Positions 38,101 to 51,994 of a DNA stretch of 64,000 nucleotides are shown here, one piece after another. The stretch's first letter is position 1. Each line of letters starts with the position of its first letter. Below the pieces are notes generated by a model. That model was not told the origin of the DNA. It saw only the letters and a list, made by a program, of their open reading frames with translations, and made no database searches. A program made the translations under genes and the position numbers. The DNA is from Numida meleagris (taxonomy: Eukaryota > Chordata > Aves > Galliformes > Numididae). The stretch lies in contig NC_034414.1 of the NCBI RefSeq assembly GCF_002078875.1, forward strand, positions 27,066,637 through 27,130,636. Reading direction: 5' to 3'.

Positions 38101-39997
38101 CCAAGCTGTCTAACCCCAGATGAGGAAAGCACCTGAGCTTGGGCTTTAAGAACGAGTGATCTTTTCATAGTCAGTGGGACTTGTCACATGCTTAAAATCA
38201 AATCTATGTGTAGAAGAATTGGTTGGACTAGACTTGCAGGTTTGGTACTGAGCATCTTGCAAGGTAGAGCCCTATAAAATCACTGGGCTACTAGATTTAC
38301 CTCTTAGTAGAATGTGTGCACTGTTTTATGTAAGAAAATACTTAAAAATAAACACCATGGAGTGTCACTGCATTCAAAATACGACTTTTTGAAAAGTTTT
38401 CTTCAATTTTATTGTTCTCCTGGCACACGGCAAATTAAATTGTTTTGTAGTCTGAAATATTATGAAAGTTCTAGTAGGTGATATTTTTCTGGTGCGTATA
38501 TAAAGTGAAGAGCAATAAATGTTAATATAAAGTCCAGTATGAGATCTTACAACCCAAGGTTTACAGATTTGCTGAGAGTAGAATGAAGAGTGTGATGGTG
38601 TCCCCTCCCTCATCTCTGCACCTTCCACCACCTTCCTTGGTGGATGTTTTGTCTGTTATTCCCATTCTCCGGGGTAAACATTTTGCACCCTTGTAATTGT
38701 CAAGGTATTAAGCATGTTTTTACTGGATTTCAATTCATTTCTGTATTCCCTGTGTTTTGTATTTGATTGTCTAGTAACAATAGATATTTTATGCTTCAGA
38801 ATTCAGACACCACTGGCATTTGCCATGGAGTCCATTCCCAACAATAAACTCCGTGGGGGAAGGAGAGTTGATACAATGTACGTTTGGAGGAGAATAAAAT
38901 GTGGAACAGATATATATGACTTTTCTATGCAATGTCTTCCAGACCAGAGATCTCACTTAGTTTGCACTTGGAACTTGATTCCCCTTAAACTAACAAGGGG
39001 ATTTAGGGCCAGGACCTTAGCTGCTGTAGGTGAATACAGTTCCATTAAAGACTATAGTGAGCAGCAATTTACATCAGCTAGACCTGTGGTTCTTGATGTA
39101 GGAGAAAGGATGAAAACTTCACTTATGATGGACTTCTGAATGTGTGTAATTACCCTCGGGAAGTATGGGATAGATGTCTTAGGAACACATATGGCCATGA
39201 TTAAGATCCTATGCATGTCCTACAAAGCTGTAGAGAAAATTCTTTTATTGTTGGCCTAAAGTAAAAATCATTGCATGAAGGCATAAAAAACAAATTTTCG
39301 AAGCTGAAGCATACAGTTAGTGCTAAAACTACATTTAAATACTAAGCAAGCAGCTCATTTCTTTGTATTTTTAAGAGATGCTGAATGCCTTTATATTGTC
39401 ATGATTTGCTTTGTGAAATGTCTGTGAATGACGGTTACAGATATATGCTACTCTGACAGAGTGAAGTTCATAGTCGTAGGAATTTCTTCAGTGATGTTGC
39501 ATTTGTAAATGATGCTGTGGGTACATCTGCCATGTAATGCTCAGTGCCTAAGTGAGATAGCGTGGCAGGAGAACTGGAAACACAGAGGCTGTATCTGTAA
39601 GCAATGCTATAGACCAATACAGTATCAGCAAACAAAGATACTATTAACTACATAGGAAGAGTCAGGATTAAGTGCTTTGTGCCTCTGAAGCTGCTATACT
39701 AGGGATGGCACTATAAATATACTTACAGTATATTCTTCTGGGGAGCTTTCTTTTAATGTCTGAACAGGAAAAAAAAAATAGCCCTCTCTGCTGAAGATAA
39801 AGCCTCAAGTACATCTGAACTCTCAGCAAGTGCTACAGATGGAACCAGAGTGCATCCAACTTTTTTGTTTTGCCTTTCAATCCTGAATCTTAATTAGTTC
39901 CCTACTGCTTTAGTACATGCACAACATTCTAATAGTTGTAAGGACCTACTCCAATCCATGCTGCCATTTCCACAATTCACTCTTTCATACCAGTAGT

Positions 39998-40014
39998 CCC
40001 TCCCCCACCCCCCC
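39998..40014 (-). other. potential G-quadruplex motif (minus strand)
   Basis: C runs of 3, 5 and 7 separated by single bases. The 7-run can supply two G triplets on the minus strand, giving four G-tracts with 1-2 nt loops. Formation is unproven. Confidence 0.5.
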
Positions 40015-43000
40015 ATTTTAGGAATAGCATAAAGAAAACTAAATAGCCAAGCGCGTAGCTGTAGATTGATGAGGTTGTCACACCATTCTCTTCACCATTT
40101 TCTTCCAACCTGCTCTGTTCTCTAATAGATGGATGATTGCTAGGGGGGAGAGAGTTAGCAAATCCCACAGCCAGATGTTCAGGGATGGACAGAGTGACCT
40201 TCTCCAGGAACCCAAAGGAGTATAACTGTGTCCTTCTGAGGAAGAAGGACACTCAGGTGCCTCCGGCTGCCTGTGTTTATCTCTCTTTTCAAAAGGAGCA
40301 CGAATGGGCTCAGCATGGCTGCAAGGATGGATGTTTCTCAGAGCATTGGGGAAATGACCAGTCATCCGTCTCTTCACTGTGGAGTCTGCCTGCAGCCATC
40401 AATCTTGTAGCCCAGCACGGCAGCTCCTTTGGCTTAGTTTGGCTCAATGTTAGATGAACAAAGGGAAATGAAAGCTGAGTGAGGGAAAGGAGAGGAGAGC
40501 AACTATTCTCTATTTCACTTTATTTTCCCCTGGTATGGCGCTCTCTCTCCTTCTTCCCCATTATCATCTATTCTTGCTGTATTTTGTAAGGTGTGGAAAA
40601 TGGCCCTGAATGTATGTTTTTAGGATTTAAGAACTTACAGCATTTTTTTTGCTAGCAGAATGGAGAAAGGAGAGAGAGATTTGTAAAGGGATAATTCAAA
40701 GGCCCAGAGTCTTCATTTTTCAGACTTTTCTGTGGCAGTTTTCAGAACAAGTCTGCCATAGCTTAGCTGCAGGACATGGAACACAATAGTTTTCCTCCAT
40801 CTTGTTATTTTCTTCCCTTACCGTTCCTCATTCCTTCTTCAATGGCAGTTTAGTGTTTCAGATGTGTGCTTCATCTCTTCACTCCTGTTCTCTTCAAAAA
40901 GCAGTTGGCAGAGCCAATTATGGGGCTATCTGGAAAACAGTATGTACTGATGCCCAAGAGCTGTGGTGGCAGCTCGTGTCAGCAAACACAAGTTCACTTG
41001 AGCTTAGCCTGCCTGATACAGCAGTGCTGAGGCTGCATAAGCTTTGCACAAGCTGCCTGGGCTCATCCAGCACCCATGGTTCATGCTGTGAAACTGGAAG
41101 TCATGACAATTTCTTCATTGCAGTTGGGATGCAACCTATCATAATCAAAAACATTCAGATCTGTCTGCTTATAAACTTAGCACTGAATTAACTGAATCTA
41201 GCACTGAACTCAGATGGGCCACTTTTTCCTGAAATCTGCAGCTGTGATCTGCTTTGAGCCAGACTGAAGAGAAAGAGGTATTTGAATTCACTGACTGTGC
41301 TGGATTCCCAGAGCTAGGATCTGTTTTTTTTCCACGGTGGGCTGTAATTGTGGTTGCTTACTATCTTTTCCCCTAAAATTCCTGCCTCTGGATGTCATAA
41401 CAAAATGTGTTTAGCTTACTTTGTTAGAAGGCTTATTTAGAGATAGCATTGCTCCTGTTAGCACTACCCAGTGCAGTGTGTGATTGACGTATTTAATAGA
41501 TGTGTGATTACATTTACTTCTAATTTTCCTCACTAACCTGAATGATCCAAGCATCAGGTCTGAAAGAGCCAGGCTCCCCTGTAGAACTGTGGTAGGAGAT
41601 TTCTCTCTCCTGCTTTTATTGTAGGCAAAGAATTGAGATCTTCCAGGCGTGCTCAAAGCTTATTAGGAGATTCAAGGCCCAATGAAGCGCTAAGAGCAAG
41701 CAAGGGAACTCTGTAAAAGCAGATATTGGACACAGACATGTGTCTGAGGAGTCTTTACCTGCTTCCGACCCAAATATACCATCTGGAGTGAACAGGCTTA
41801 TGCCAAGATGGGGAAAATTTATACCATCATGTGTTTAAGGACTGCTTTGCAGTTTGTGCTTTTTTTTCCCTTTTTTTTTCTTTTTTCCTTTTATCTAAAC
41901 CTAAAGCATAAACTCTCAAGGAAAATATTTATTTGGTGAAAACCAGTTTCTCCTCCCCCAAGCCTTGCTTGTGTAGGTTTTATAAGTGGGCACAAGACCT
42001 TTGTGAGTGGGGATATTCAGAGAAATCTCATAGTCTTTGTTTCATACTTTTGTTACAAATCAGATAGCATAGCATCGTTTTCTAACTTCTGTATTCAGTT
42101 GTACTCCTTTCAAATGAATGGTTAGATTTTCTGCTGCTACTCATTTTGCCTGCCTGCAATTTTTGAAAAAGACAAATCTTGTTCGTGTTGTCATGAGACA
42201 ACCTACCCCAGATGGCACATTTGTGTCTCGGGATGCCCTCTGGCTGGCCTTTTGGCAGGCATTCCAGTGGCTCTGAAGGTCACCTTGTTTACACCTTGCC
42301 TTTTCCCCCTCCCTATTCAGAGTCTTGCTGAGCCTGCAGGCTGGGCTTCGCCATCTGCATTTTCTCTGGTGCCATTAATCTTCCTGTTTACCGTTCTGTT
42401 ATTAATTCTAGAGTTCACCTTTTTGTCTAAACGTTTTATAGGCCTCTTGGAATTCCTTGCCTTTTTTGTGGCAACAGATCTGAGCATCGCAGTAGATGAT
42501 TTGGTTTGTTCTTTTCCATTTCTGAAGGGATACCTACTAGAATCTCGTGCCATTTTTCTATTACAAGCCTTCCTTCTTATAATAACATTTTTCAATTATA
42601 TAGCTTGATCTGTCAGATGCATCTAACCATTAGAGTAAATATTATCCTCATTCTTTAGAAACTGTGAATTGGCCACTGAATGGAAGTAGTTCATTGTTTT
42701 TCTTAGAAAAAACAAGTGTTTAAACCTGGTTTTGTGAGAACTTGTGAGAACACCTTGCTTTTTTGGTGCATATTATTTGAATGCCTGAATGCCTATGAAT
42801 ATTAAACAGGTCTACCACATCCTAGAGGATAGATGAAGTCTATCTCCTCTTGACAGATAATGGCAACACAGGGAGTACCCTTGTTAGAGTATGGCTCAAG
42901 GTTACATAGGAAGACAGCATCAGTTATAAGGGTATTGTCTAAGATTGTTGTTCCCTATTCCTCGCTAAAATCATTGGTTACATTGCTGTTGCCTTTCTGT

Positions 43001-45774
43001 TCGTCAGTGGTGTTTTTGCAGGTTTGGTATTTAGTGAGCCATGGATGCTGAACCAGCTCTGCTTGGTGTGGCTGATTTCTTCAGACACCGTGCCATACCT
43101 GTGTGGCTATCCTGGTTCTCAGTGCTACGTGGGCTGCAGAATACTTCGCTCCTGCAGCTGGGAGCTTTGCAGACACAAATGCAGTACCAGGGCCAGGGCA
43201 CTTGTAATCTAGTTGAGCAGCACTAATAGACCCTGCTGCATCCATGGTGATGCCTTCAACTTCTTGAGTGTCTCTACCTGCTCCCCAGCACTTTGGTTTT
43301 TAGAAGAGCCTCATTAGCTGAGCTGCAGCATCCCATGAGCATATGGAGTCAGGTAGAGCTGAGCCCTGCACTCGGGCAAATAACCCCCTGCAATCCCAAG
43401 TAGGAGAAAGCACAGTGCAGGCTCCCAGGAATATTGCAGGACTCAGATTGGCTTTGGCAGGTTTATCAGCTCTGGCTTAATGCCGGCTCTGCTAGGCCCA
43501 GTCTGAATTAATTGGGATGCGTGTGCACTGCAGTTGGGAGATAACTGCATTACAGAGATTTATCTGCTACTAAAGGTATCCTCTCCACCATCCTTGATAA
43601 GGAAGGGGAGACGCTATGCAAAATGTCACAGAATTTGTAGCAAGGTTAAGGTATGGCTGTTTTTATGTATGGTTTATGCATGAGGCTAGATTCAGTGCTG
43701 TCACGTAGAGAAATAGTACTGTTGGTTGCAGCGAAGGCCCTCTCCCTGTTAGTACCTGCAGACTGCGCACTGTGGAAGTGGCTGATAGCTGTCTTGGTAG
43801 TGGACTGTAAACAGTTTCTGGTTCTTTTGAAGGGTCAAAAGGCCCAAGGCCCATCCGTCTGTGTGAGTCTGCCTATACAACTACTTGCAGATAGGTTGAC
43901 CAGGTTGTTCAATTACTCCGTAACAGGCCAGAAGCCGTGTAATGGTGGTGCAAATCCTGGAAGGATAGGTTATATGCTCAGGAACTTTCTCTAAATTGCA
44001 GCAGTTATCCAGCCTCTGTCACCTGATACTATCTACAGTGTTTGCTTGTTCTGATTCTGCTAAAGTCCTGGCTTTGTCTGAGTCCATGTAGAACACAAAT
44101 GTAAGAGCAACCATGAACACAGGTGAGTGCAATAATAATGTTACTGAAAGGAGATATTCTTTTATGGTTTGAACCTTGAGGGTAGTTATTTGATCCAGCA
44201 TTTAGTCTGATATTGTAATTTGGCAGTCTTTGAAAAGCAGGTACAGTATATTAAATGTGACAATGATTTATATGTTTGCTGAGAAATAAATCTGTAAAGA
44301 ACTTCTAAGAGACAACCAACAAGAGGGCTGTTTTTTATTTTATTGTGAGATTTTATAGAGGCATTCTAGTCTGCCAAAGAAATACAGCTGCTTGTAAAGT
44401 CCACATTTTGATGATGGGTTAAACTAAACAATACTTAACCTTACGTTTGAGGGCCTCTGCTCTTTTTGCAGTTTTATTTCTCCCTCCTGTTGTGTCGAAG
44501 TGCCCTGAGGCATATTTTAGCTAGGGATTGATAAAATTTTTCCACTGGATCCTGATTTTAAAATTCAAAGTTATCCTCTGATTTTTTTGCAGTTTATGCT
44601 CAGGCTGAAGAAAGTGTATGGTGTCCTCATATCATACCTTCCTCTGTCTTCTTCCACCTCTTTTCTTTCTCTCTCTGCCCCATTCCCCCAACCTTACCAT
44701 GTGAGTAGCATCTTTGAAGTAAAAGGTGCTAGGGATTTTTCATTCTCCCAGCGTTGCCTAAGTCAAACCACAGTAATCTCTAAAATTCACAAGAAGTGTT
44801 AATAAGATTCATTTTGAAGCGTTATAGAATCCCGTGGTTTCAGCATGTTGCACTGTGTGGGTACAGAGCTGACTGAGCTCTGCCCCTAAAGAGGATTTTC
44901 ACTTAATGGAGGATAGTCCTCCAAACTATTCTTTCCACTCCAAATGACTGGTATCTGAGGAAACAGATACTTGTTTTCAAGTAGTCTTGCTTCTAAAACA
45001 TGGTTTTTTTTTCTACTTGACTTGATTCTCATTCTCACCCTAGCACTGTTTACCTTGCGTTTGCAACAGTATGCATGAGGTTTGAAGGTGGAGTTGGAGG
45101 GAGAGTGAAAGGGTTACGGGAGCAGCCTTACAATCTGTAGTCCAGTCATGGCTTTATTGTATCTGTCTTGGATTAAAAATAAAGCAGATATGATGTTTGC
45201 AAGTTTCTAGGGGCGTTTGCTTGGCTTTACGGACCCACTGTGAGAGGCTGTGTCAGCAGCAGTCTAGTTTTGGGAAAGGCTGGGGTGGCTGGAGGTCCTG
45301 TGCATTGGGGTTGGAGAGGACTGGAAGCGTAGAGCTGACACTGGAAAGTTTGCAACAGATGGGTGCAGTGATGTTGAGAGAACAGGCTGAGATGGCAGCG
45401 ACTGTGGAAAGCCAGAATTGGAGCATAAAGGCACTGGCACTGAGCATCTGCCCCTAGGCTCACAGGTGATGGTGCTGTGAAAGTGGAGTTTTGGGGATCT
45501 GTGGGAGGAATGGAGATCAGTACTGTTCTGTGCTGGCAGAGGCATGCTTAAGAGCAAAGCTTGCAGAGCCCTGTCTTTAGTGTACCTGGTTCTGGTCACT
45601 GCTTTGAAAGCATCCATTCCAAGGACAGCAACAAATCACTGTACTGGCCATGAAAGTAACAAGCAAGCAAACAAACATGCTGAGGAGAGTCTGGTTGTGC
45701 CCATACAGAAAAGCTGCAAAATCCAGCTATTCAATGTAAAGCATTGTCTCCTCGTTCACTCTTAAGGGATTCTG

Positions 45775-45792
45775 CCCCCCCTGCCCCCACCC
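45775..45792 (-). other. potential G-quadruplex motif (minus strand)
   Basis: C runs of 7, 5 and 3 separated by tg and a. On the minus strand this satisfies a four-tract G-quadruplex pattern if the 7-run is divided. Confidence 0.5.
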
Positions 45793-47689
45793 TTTGCACT
45801 CTAACGCTATATTTGTGCCTTGGAGATGTGGAGATGAGCATATGATGGATGGATGGATGCTGCTAGTCTGGGTTTTTCACCACCATTTCCCCTGGGGCAC
45901 TCTGTCTGCTGGCAGAGAGCACCATCCCAAAAGATGGTATCTTTTGCAAACTCGACAGCTAACAGACAGCTTCTCTCTCTGCATATTTCCCAAAAGAAGA
46001 GCAGGCTTAATCTGGTTTTTATATGGCATATTTCATTATAATCTTTTTGACTTCCCTTGTTCCCACTACACCATCATAAATAAAATGCTAGGGGTGGGAA
46101 CAGCAGAGATGCTGAGGCTTCACACTCTTGTGACACTGATAGATTCTCATTTTAAACTGTCATGGGATTTAATTGCTTGCTGAGCCACTGCACTGCACTT
46201 TCAAACACATCCTGCCACATCCTCTTAATGAGCTTAGTGGCTGCATTTGCTCAGCAGTAGTTCTGTTTGCTGTGAATTAGGTGGTTTTTTAGACCACCTA
46301 TATGATTTTAAAGAGCCAGTGGTTCTTAAGGTAATATCTTTGGATTTATCCCTCTTAAACAGCACTTCATGGACTCCTAATATATTGTTTCCTCTGGCAC
46401 TTTTTATGTTCCAAAAAAACAGCACCAAGAAACAAACACACGAAAATCTATGTGCAAAGTCAGTGTTTGTCTAAGAGGGTTTTTGGAAGCCGGATTGCTT
46501 TGGTTTGCATAGTAGCTGTCTCTGGCATGATAGATCATGCTGGAACTCACCCAATAAGTATCTCTGTTCCCAATTAGAACTGGAAATGGAGCTGCTTAGG
46601 AGTGCACAGAGATGATGGCTTGGGTGGCAGCTGCTACTGTGGAGATGGAAATAATCCATTGTAAAACAAATACATTACACTGTATAGAAAAGGAGATGGT
46701 TGTTTTTAATTTATGTTTCAAAGAGACACTGAAAAGGTACTTAGTTCCAATGCATTTTAAACCATATGTAACACGTTTGAGGACAGGCATGTACTGCTAT
46801 TTTGAATCAAAACTTGAAAAAGCCCACCATTTTGTAAGATTTGTGGAAATGCGATTCTTTTGGACGTGGCATCTCCATAGAAAACAGATACTGGAATGAT
46901 GCTGGCATGGATGCTTGCTCAGATTCTACCACTGGAGTCCATGGATCTTGATAAATAGAGAGGTTGTTGCACTGGGCTGGTAAGCAAAAATAGCCATGTT
47001 AATTTAATCGCCATGGAAAGGACTCTGCCAAGTTAAGAAACGTACATTTTAATTACCGGTAGGCATACATATTTGCATTGTACTATATGCACAACATTTA
47101 GCTGTGACACCAATAATACCTTGGTTTATTTAAACAGGAAGAAGTTTTAAATAACATTTTCTTTTTCATTGATGAATTTTGTTGATTTACTCTTCTATTT
47201 TGTGTAGTTCTGGCTTTCACTATGTGCTATTCCCTGCATCTCCTACACTAACCAGATGCTATTGCATTTGCAGTACTAATCAAAAGGGTACTTAACTACA
47301 AATTGTCTTAAAATTGTTACATTAAAAAAGAGTAAGCTTTTAGTTATATGGCTTTTACTAGTAGTTATTGCTTGTTATAAAGATTATGTTCTATGAAATT
47401 GCGATGTCTGAAGAAGACCTTGTGATACAAACTAGGAGTTACAATAGAAAGAATTTAGAACAATTAGTGAGTAGCAAATGTTATTACCTATATTTAAAGA
47501 GGATTTGGATGTGATTCAAGAATTTAAAGAGCCATAAATTCTACATGAACACTGGAGAAATTGATTGAAACAGTAATTAGGTATAAGCACTAAAGCACCT
47601 GGGAAATGATGATATAGGAGGTTCTGACTGACTTTTTTACTCCCAAAGGAAAATCATATCTCCCCACTCTTAAAATTCTCCACATGATA

Positions 47690-48010
47690 TGTAAAAGGAT
47701 TAGCAGATAAGGAGGTTGACAATTTACTTAGACTTTCTGAAGACCTTTGGTCTTCTCCAGAAAGAAACAAAGCATTGTCTTGGATCAAAGCTTTTAGAAT
47801 AAAACATGAAGCAAAGAAAAAATGAAACAAAAAAATTTACAAAAAAAAAAAAAAGCTAATGGTGCATCAAGGTTTGGTGTTTGGGCCAGTGTTGTGTAGC
47901 ACAGAAATGAAACACTTGGAGAGAGAGATTGGGTGGTTAAGTACAAAAATTTGCACATAGTGTAAGGTCATCTGGAGCAGTCATGTCCTTTGTGAAGGCC
48001 TCTTAGTGGG
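47690..48010 (+). mobile_element. possible ancient CR1/LINE relic
   Basis: The stretch tacttagactttctgaagac reads YLDFLKTFG, resembling the RT motif-A region YLDFQKAFD of older CR1-type LINEs. Further along, gtgtaaggtcatctgg resembles the CR1 stretch around KCKVMHLG. An internal A-rich tract (about 47815-47855) and many lost bases suggest heavy decay. The boundaries are approximate and the assignment is tentative. Confidence 0.35.
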
Positions 48011-51000
48011 GATCAGAATGTCCTTTGAGAATGGGCAGTGGGATGGACGTTTTAATTTGTGTTTGAAGTATCACCTACTGGAAGTTTTTGTCCCGGTTAC
48101 AAGGTTGCTAATTCTGCCTATCATGCAGCCCTGGACACTGCTGAGGCAGTGGACGCTGCCTGAGAGATAACGCTGTGGGCAATGTAAAGAACGTTTTAAT
48201 GCATTTGTTTAAGTGGGGGATGTGGCTTCATCTGAACATATTGGGTATAGTATTGGTCCATCTTGGTGAGATTTTTGAAGAATGAGAGGAAGCTCAGAAA
48301 GATCTGACATGACAAAGTCACACGGAAAAGCTCCCACAGCAGGGCAATAGAAAAGATTGTATCTGTCTTTGAGAGGAAAGAAATGGACAGAAATGACAAA
48401 ACAGTTTGGTCAGGAACTTCTATTTTCCCTATCTTATAGCAAGAACAGAGAGAGAGACAATAAATAAAGTGAAATACTCCTTCTTTCAAACAGTAGTTCA
48501 ACAGTTGTATTCACTCTGCTACGAAGGCATTGAGGACAAAAGTGCATCAAAATTCAGAAAAGGATGGGCTATTCTGTGTATTTCCAAAGGATCCAGATGT
48601 AGGATAACTGGAAGCGAAACTGCATTTATCCCTCAGGTCAGACCTATTAGATAGTCTTGAACTATTTGTCTAGGTTAACTGAACCATCTTTTAGATTTTT
48701 GGACACTTTTATCTCTGAGGATTCAATAAATGTTTTGGAAATATATTTTCCTGACTTCATTACTGTCTCCCTTTAGAGACTAGCCATCTTCCAGGAAAAA
48801 CTGAATTCATTACAGAAACAGAATTCATTACAAAGATGTTGTCTGGGACCTTCATAGGTTCTTAAGCTGTAAACTTTACACTTCAGGTAAGGTAGTCTGC
48901 CATTTCCCAATTTCTAGAGCTGTTCAGGAATGAAAATGGCCTGTAGAAGCTACTGGCAGAGAAGGAAATAAAAAAAAATTGAATAGCTGTTAGCCCAATG
49001 GACGGGTGGGAGGCAACTGCCCTGAGTTTCTTTTCTCAAGATTTCCTCCTTGCTATTTAGTTCTTGGATGCTGAATCTCTCCATCAGTAAACTGGGTAAG
49101 AAGGTATTACCTTGCATTGCCTTGTCAATGGGATGTTAAATTTAATAATTGGAAAATGCTCTGAGGCTTTTGGATGAAAATCTTCCTGGAGTGCTGCTGC
49201 TGGAAAGTAGCAGTGCCACACTAAATAAACATGCTTTTTAAAAACAGCTGCCCTTTTTTGACCTTAAAGCCTACTTTTCCCCATGAATGTTCAATATTTC
49301 TGGAAAAAACAGAAAGTAGTTTTACTTTCGTATGTTTTACTTCTCCCCTCCCTTCATTGCTCATTCCCTTTACTAATGCATTTGTTTGCTGGGTTTATCA
49401 GAGACAGGCATAGCTTGTCACAGTGAAGACACGTTTGTTACTGCTGCCCTTGAGCTTGCTTGAAGCTTCTTCTCTTGCTGAATATATGATTACCTGTTGG
49501 ATTTTGCAGTCCTGCAGGGTTCACAATACAAAACAAGTGCCCTTTTGCACATAGGTGCAGAACTTTGAAACCAGCCTAGACCATGGCCAGAGATGATTGT
49601 GGAGGTTCCTTAGTGACTTGAGGTTCTGCTGTTGTGACTTACATGTAAATCAAGTCTTAAGACCTTTCTTTCCATTGAAATGTTTGGATTTAGCATCCAG
49701 AGGGAAGTAGCAGGAGTTCATAGAGGGAATTTTGATCTCTGTGATTCTCCATTGACTTGTCTTTTCTCTAGTCCAAATAAAGGAGAAGTTGGAGAAGGTG
49801 GCATAGTAGGGGAGGGTGTGCAGAGCTTAATGCTAAAAACAGAGGTGTGATTGAATAGGCCTCCTTGAGATGAGAGGGGGCCAATTCACTGCTGACCCCT
49901 TCGCATTGTGTGGGCTGCCCTGGGAGTTTCTTCTGAAAATCCCAGTGGTTTGAATTTTCTGCATGGTTTGTACTCAGCCTCTCCCTCCATGAATAGAATA
50001 GCTTTTGCTGGAATTTTTGCTGGATTTTCTGTGGTTATTGGCTGAACAGTGTTCTCTCACTTCAGAAAACTTGAGCAAGCGTGTTGTGGAAGCACTGATC
50101 AGGGACCCTGAATAGTTTGCTGGCTTAGAGGTTTTTATGTAAAGAGCAACCATATTCCTGGGACACAATTGCCCCCAGGAAACAGATTATAATTTACTGT
50201 CTCAGGTGGAAGTGTTCATTCATTATTTGGATTGCAGGAGTGATTTGAGGTTTTATAAACACACGAATTTATGTCCTACAGAGTTTATGACTCGTGGTGA
50301 TAGAAAAGCAGGTAGCCTCAAGCAGGTTGGGAAACACAACACAGTCCTATAAGATGAAAAGTGAACAGAGCTGTGAAATCAGGACAGCAGATGCTGTTTT
50401 GCAAGCATCAATTCTATACATTATTGCTTGGTAAATCTATTGGCCAAGGGGAAGGAATTAATTTTAGAAAAGAGAGAGTACTTCAGAAATCCATGCTTTG
50501 GCGTTGTCAGGTAAAGAGACATTCAGGATGTCTTCCTGCCACAGGATTGCTCTGAATGAACACCTACACAAGTAGGGTAGAGGCCAAGATCTGCAAGGAA
50601 AATATAATTCTTCCCTGGGTGTATTTTAACATCTTGCTAAAATTAACATGCTATATTTGCCTGTCTGCTGCACTGTCTCATAATCTAGTGTCAGAATTCC
50701 AAAGGGGATTTACGCTTTGTACCTTCACTTGCATGGCAAGTTGCATCAAGCTTCATCATGAACCCTCTTTATCATTTGAAGTCCCACGCCTCAGGCCTGC
50801 CCCTGAGCCACCCGTTAGTTCTTAATGCAGTGACTGAGGTTCATCCTGCTACATGGGCTAGATTCTGCACTTGTAACTGTTTGCTGATGGTTCTTCATTT
50901 GTATAGTCCCATTTAGAACAAACTGAAGATTTTATCTAGTAAAAAATGGGAGTCAATATTCAATGAAAATTCAAGGCAAAAATTCCATTTGGTAGTTTTG

Positions 51001-51498
51001 TTTGTTTGTTTTTGAATTGACCGCACACACTAGGTTTCCACTTCCCCATGTGTGGAACGAGCTCTTTTGTAAGAAAATGCTGCTTATAGCTGTTCCGTGT
51101 CAACTCTGCCAGACGCTAAATTGCACAAAAATACTTTTCCACTTCAAAAGATCAGATCTTCATCTTTGTTATTTCAGTGTCTTGGAAAGACTTGGTTTTG
51201 TTCTTTAATTGGAACATAGGGAGTTTACATTAGGGAAAAGAATTTTTTCCCTCCTTTTATTTCCTCTTGATGTATTACGTCTGGCCTTCTTGTCCTGTAA
51301 GCAAACACAGCTTTTCAAAAGATACAAGATTTTCAGCAAGATAGAAATGAATCATATAAGGGAATCCTTAGAGATCTGGAGAACTCTCCTTCAAGATAGA
51401 AACAAGTGTGAAAGTTTGTCAGTCTTCTGCTTGTTGGCTCTGTCCCTCTACTTGTGACCTGCCTGGGGAGATACATGAAGTTGTTTTTTGTTTTTCAG

Positions 51499-51626
51499 AA
51501 GTTGATCTGCCACTGAAAAAAGATGGCTTCACATCAGAAAGTACAACGCTGGAAGCCTTGCTACGTGGAGAGGGAATAGAGAAAAAGATGGACACTAAAG
51601 AGGAAGACCCTATACAAGAAATCCAG
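51499..51626 (+). CDS. DPF3: DPF3 exon 4 (linker)
   Basis: 128 bp. It completes the split Glu codon from exon 3 and ends in phase 0. It encodes VDLPLKKDGFTSESTTLEAL, LRGEGIEKKMDTKEEDPIQE and IQ, about residues 102-143. This is the conserved d4-family linker between the N-terminal domain and the acidic region; the STTLEALLRGE segment is the most conserved part and no catalytic function is known for it. Acceptor ttgttttttgtttttcag (long T-rich tract), donor CAG|gtaaag (strong). Because the length is not a multiple of three, skipping would shift the frame. Confidence 0.96.
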
Positions 51627-51994
51627 GTAAAGGAGATATCTGTGCCCTGACAGCAGTGCTGAATTTTATGATTTGTCTCTAAGCATAGCAGATTCTGTCC
51701 TGCTGCAGAATAGTTCATCTGTTGATAGTTGTGTCATTCTACTGTCAAAATGTTATCAAACCATTGTGCTACACTGTGATGCTCAAAATGAACTGAAGAT
51801 CTCACTCTCTTCTTCTGTCACAAACATCTCAGTCACTTGGCTGTGTTCTGCTCAGCTTATGTGTTGCAATTTATGAGACAATTGCGTATAGAATGGACAA
51901 GTAGACATGGGTCCCAACCATAAACCAAATTTTAGTGTCTCAGATTTAGAATGAGTTTGGACATGAGTTTGAAGTTGTATTTGCAGCAGCTGAC

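Larger units (their letters stand above)
28272..51498 (+). other. DPF3: DPF3 intron 3
   Basis: Intron of about 23.2 kb from gtatgt to ttgttttttgtttttcag. No intact mobile element was recognised over most of it. Items seen: a 12-bp palindrome aggcctaggcct at 30453-30464 and a 7-bp-stem hairpin at 30477-30494; an alternating purine-pyrimidine run at 32262-32286; a T run at 35125-35143; C-rich G-quadruplex-type motifs at 39998-40014 and 45775-45792; a stretch open on both strands at about 42317-42595; a likely ancient LINE relic near 47690-48010. All intervening segments (28272-32200, 32290-35120, 35150-39990, 40020-45770, 45800-47680, 48020-51490) contain only short ORFs without recognisable similarity; no RNA gene was seen. 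Confidence 0.9.

Noticed and set aside
38222..38250. ggttggactagacttgcagg, resembling a CR1 3' end
   Set aside because: Only about 25 bases match with a 4-base gap, with no CR1 sequence before it; too short to call.
46312..46326. ccagtggttcttaa, resembling a hAT terminal repeat
   Set aside because: No matching inverted copy or 8-bp duplication found nearby.
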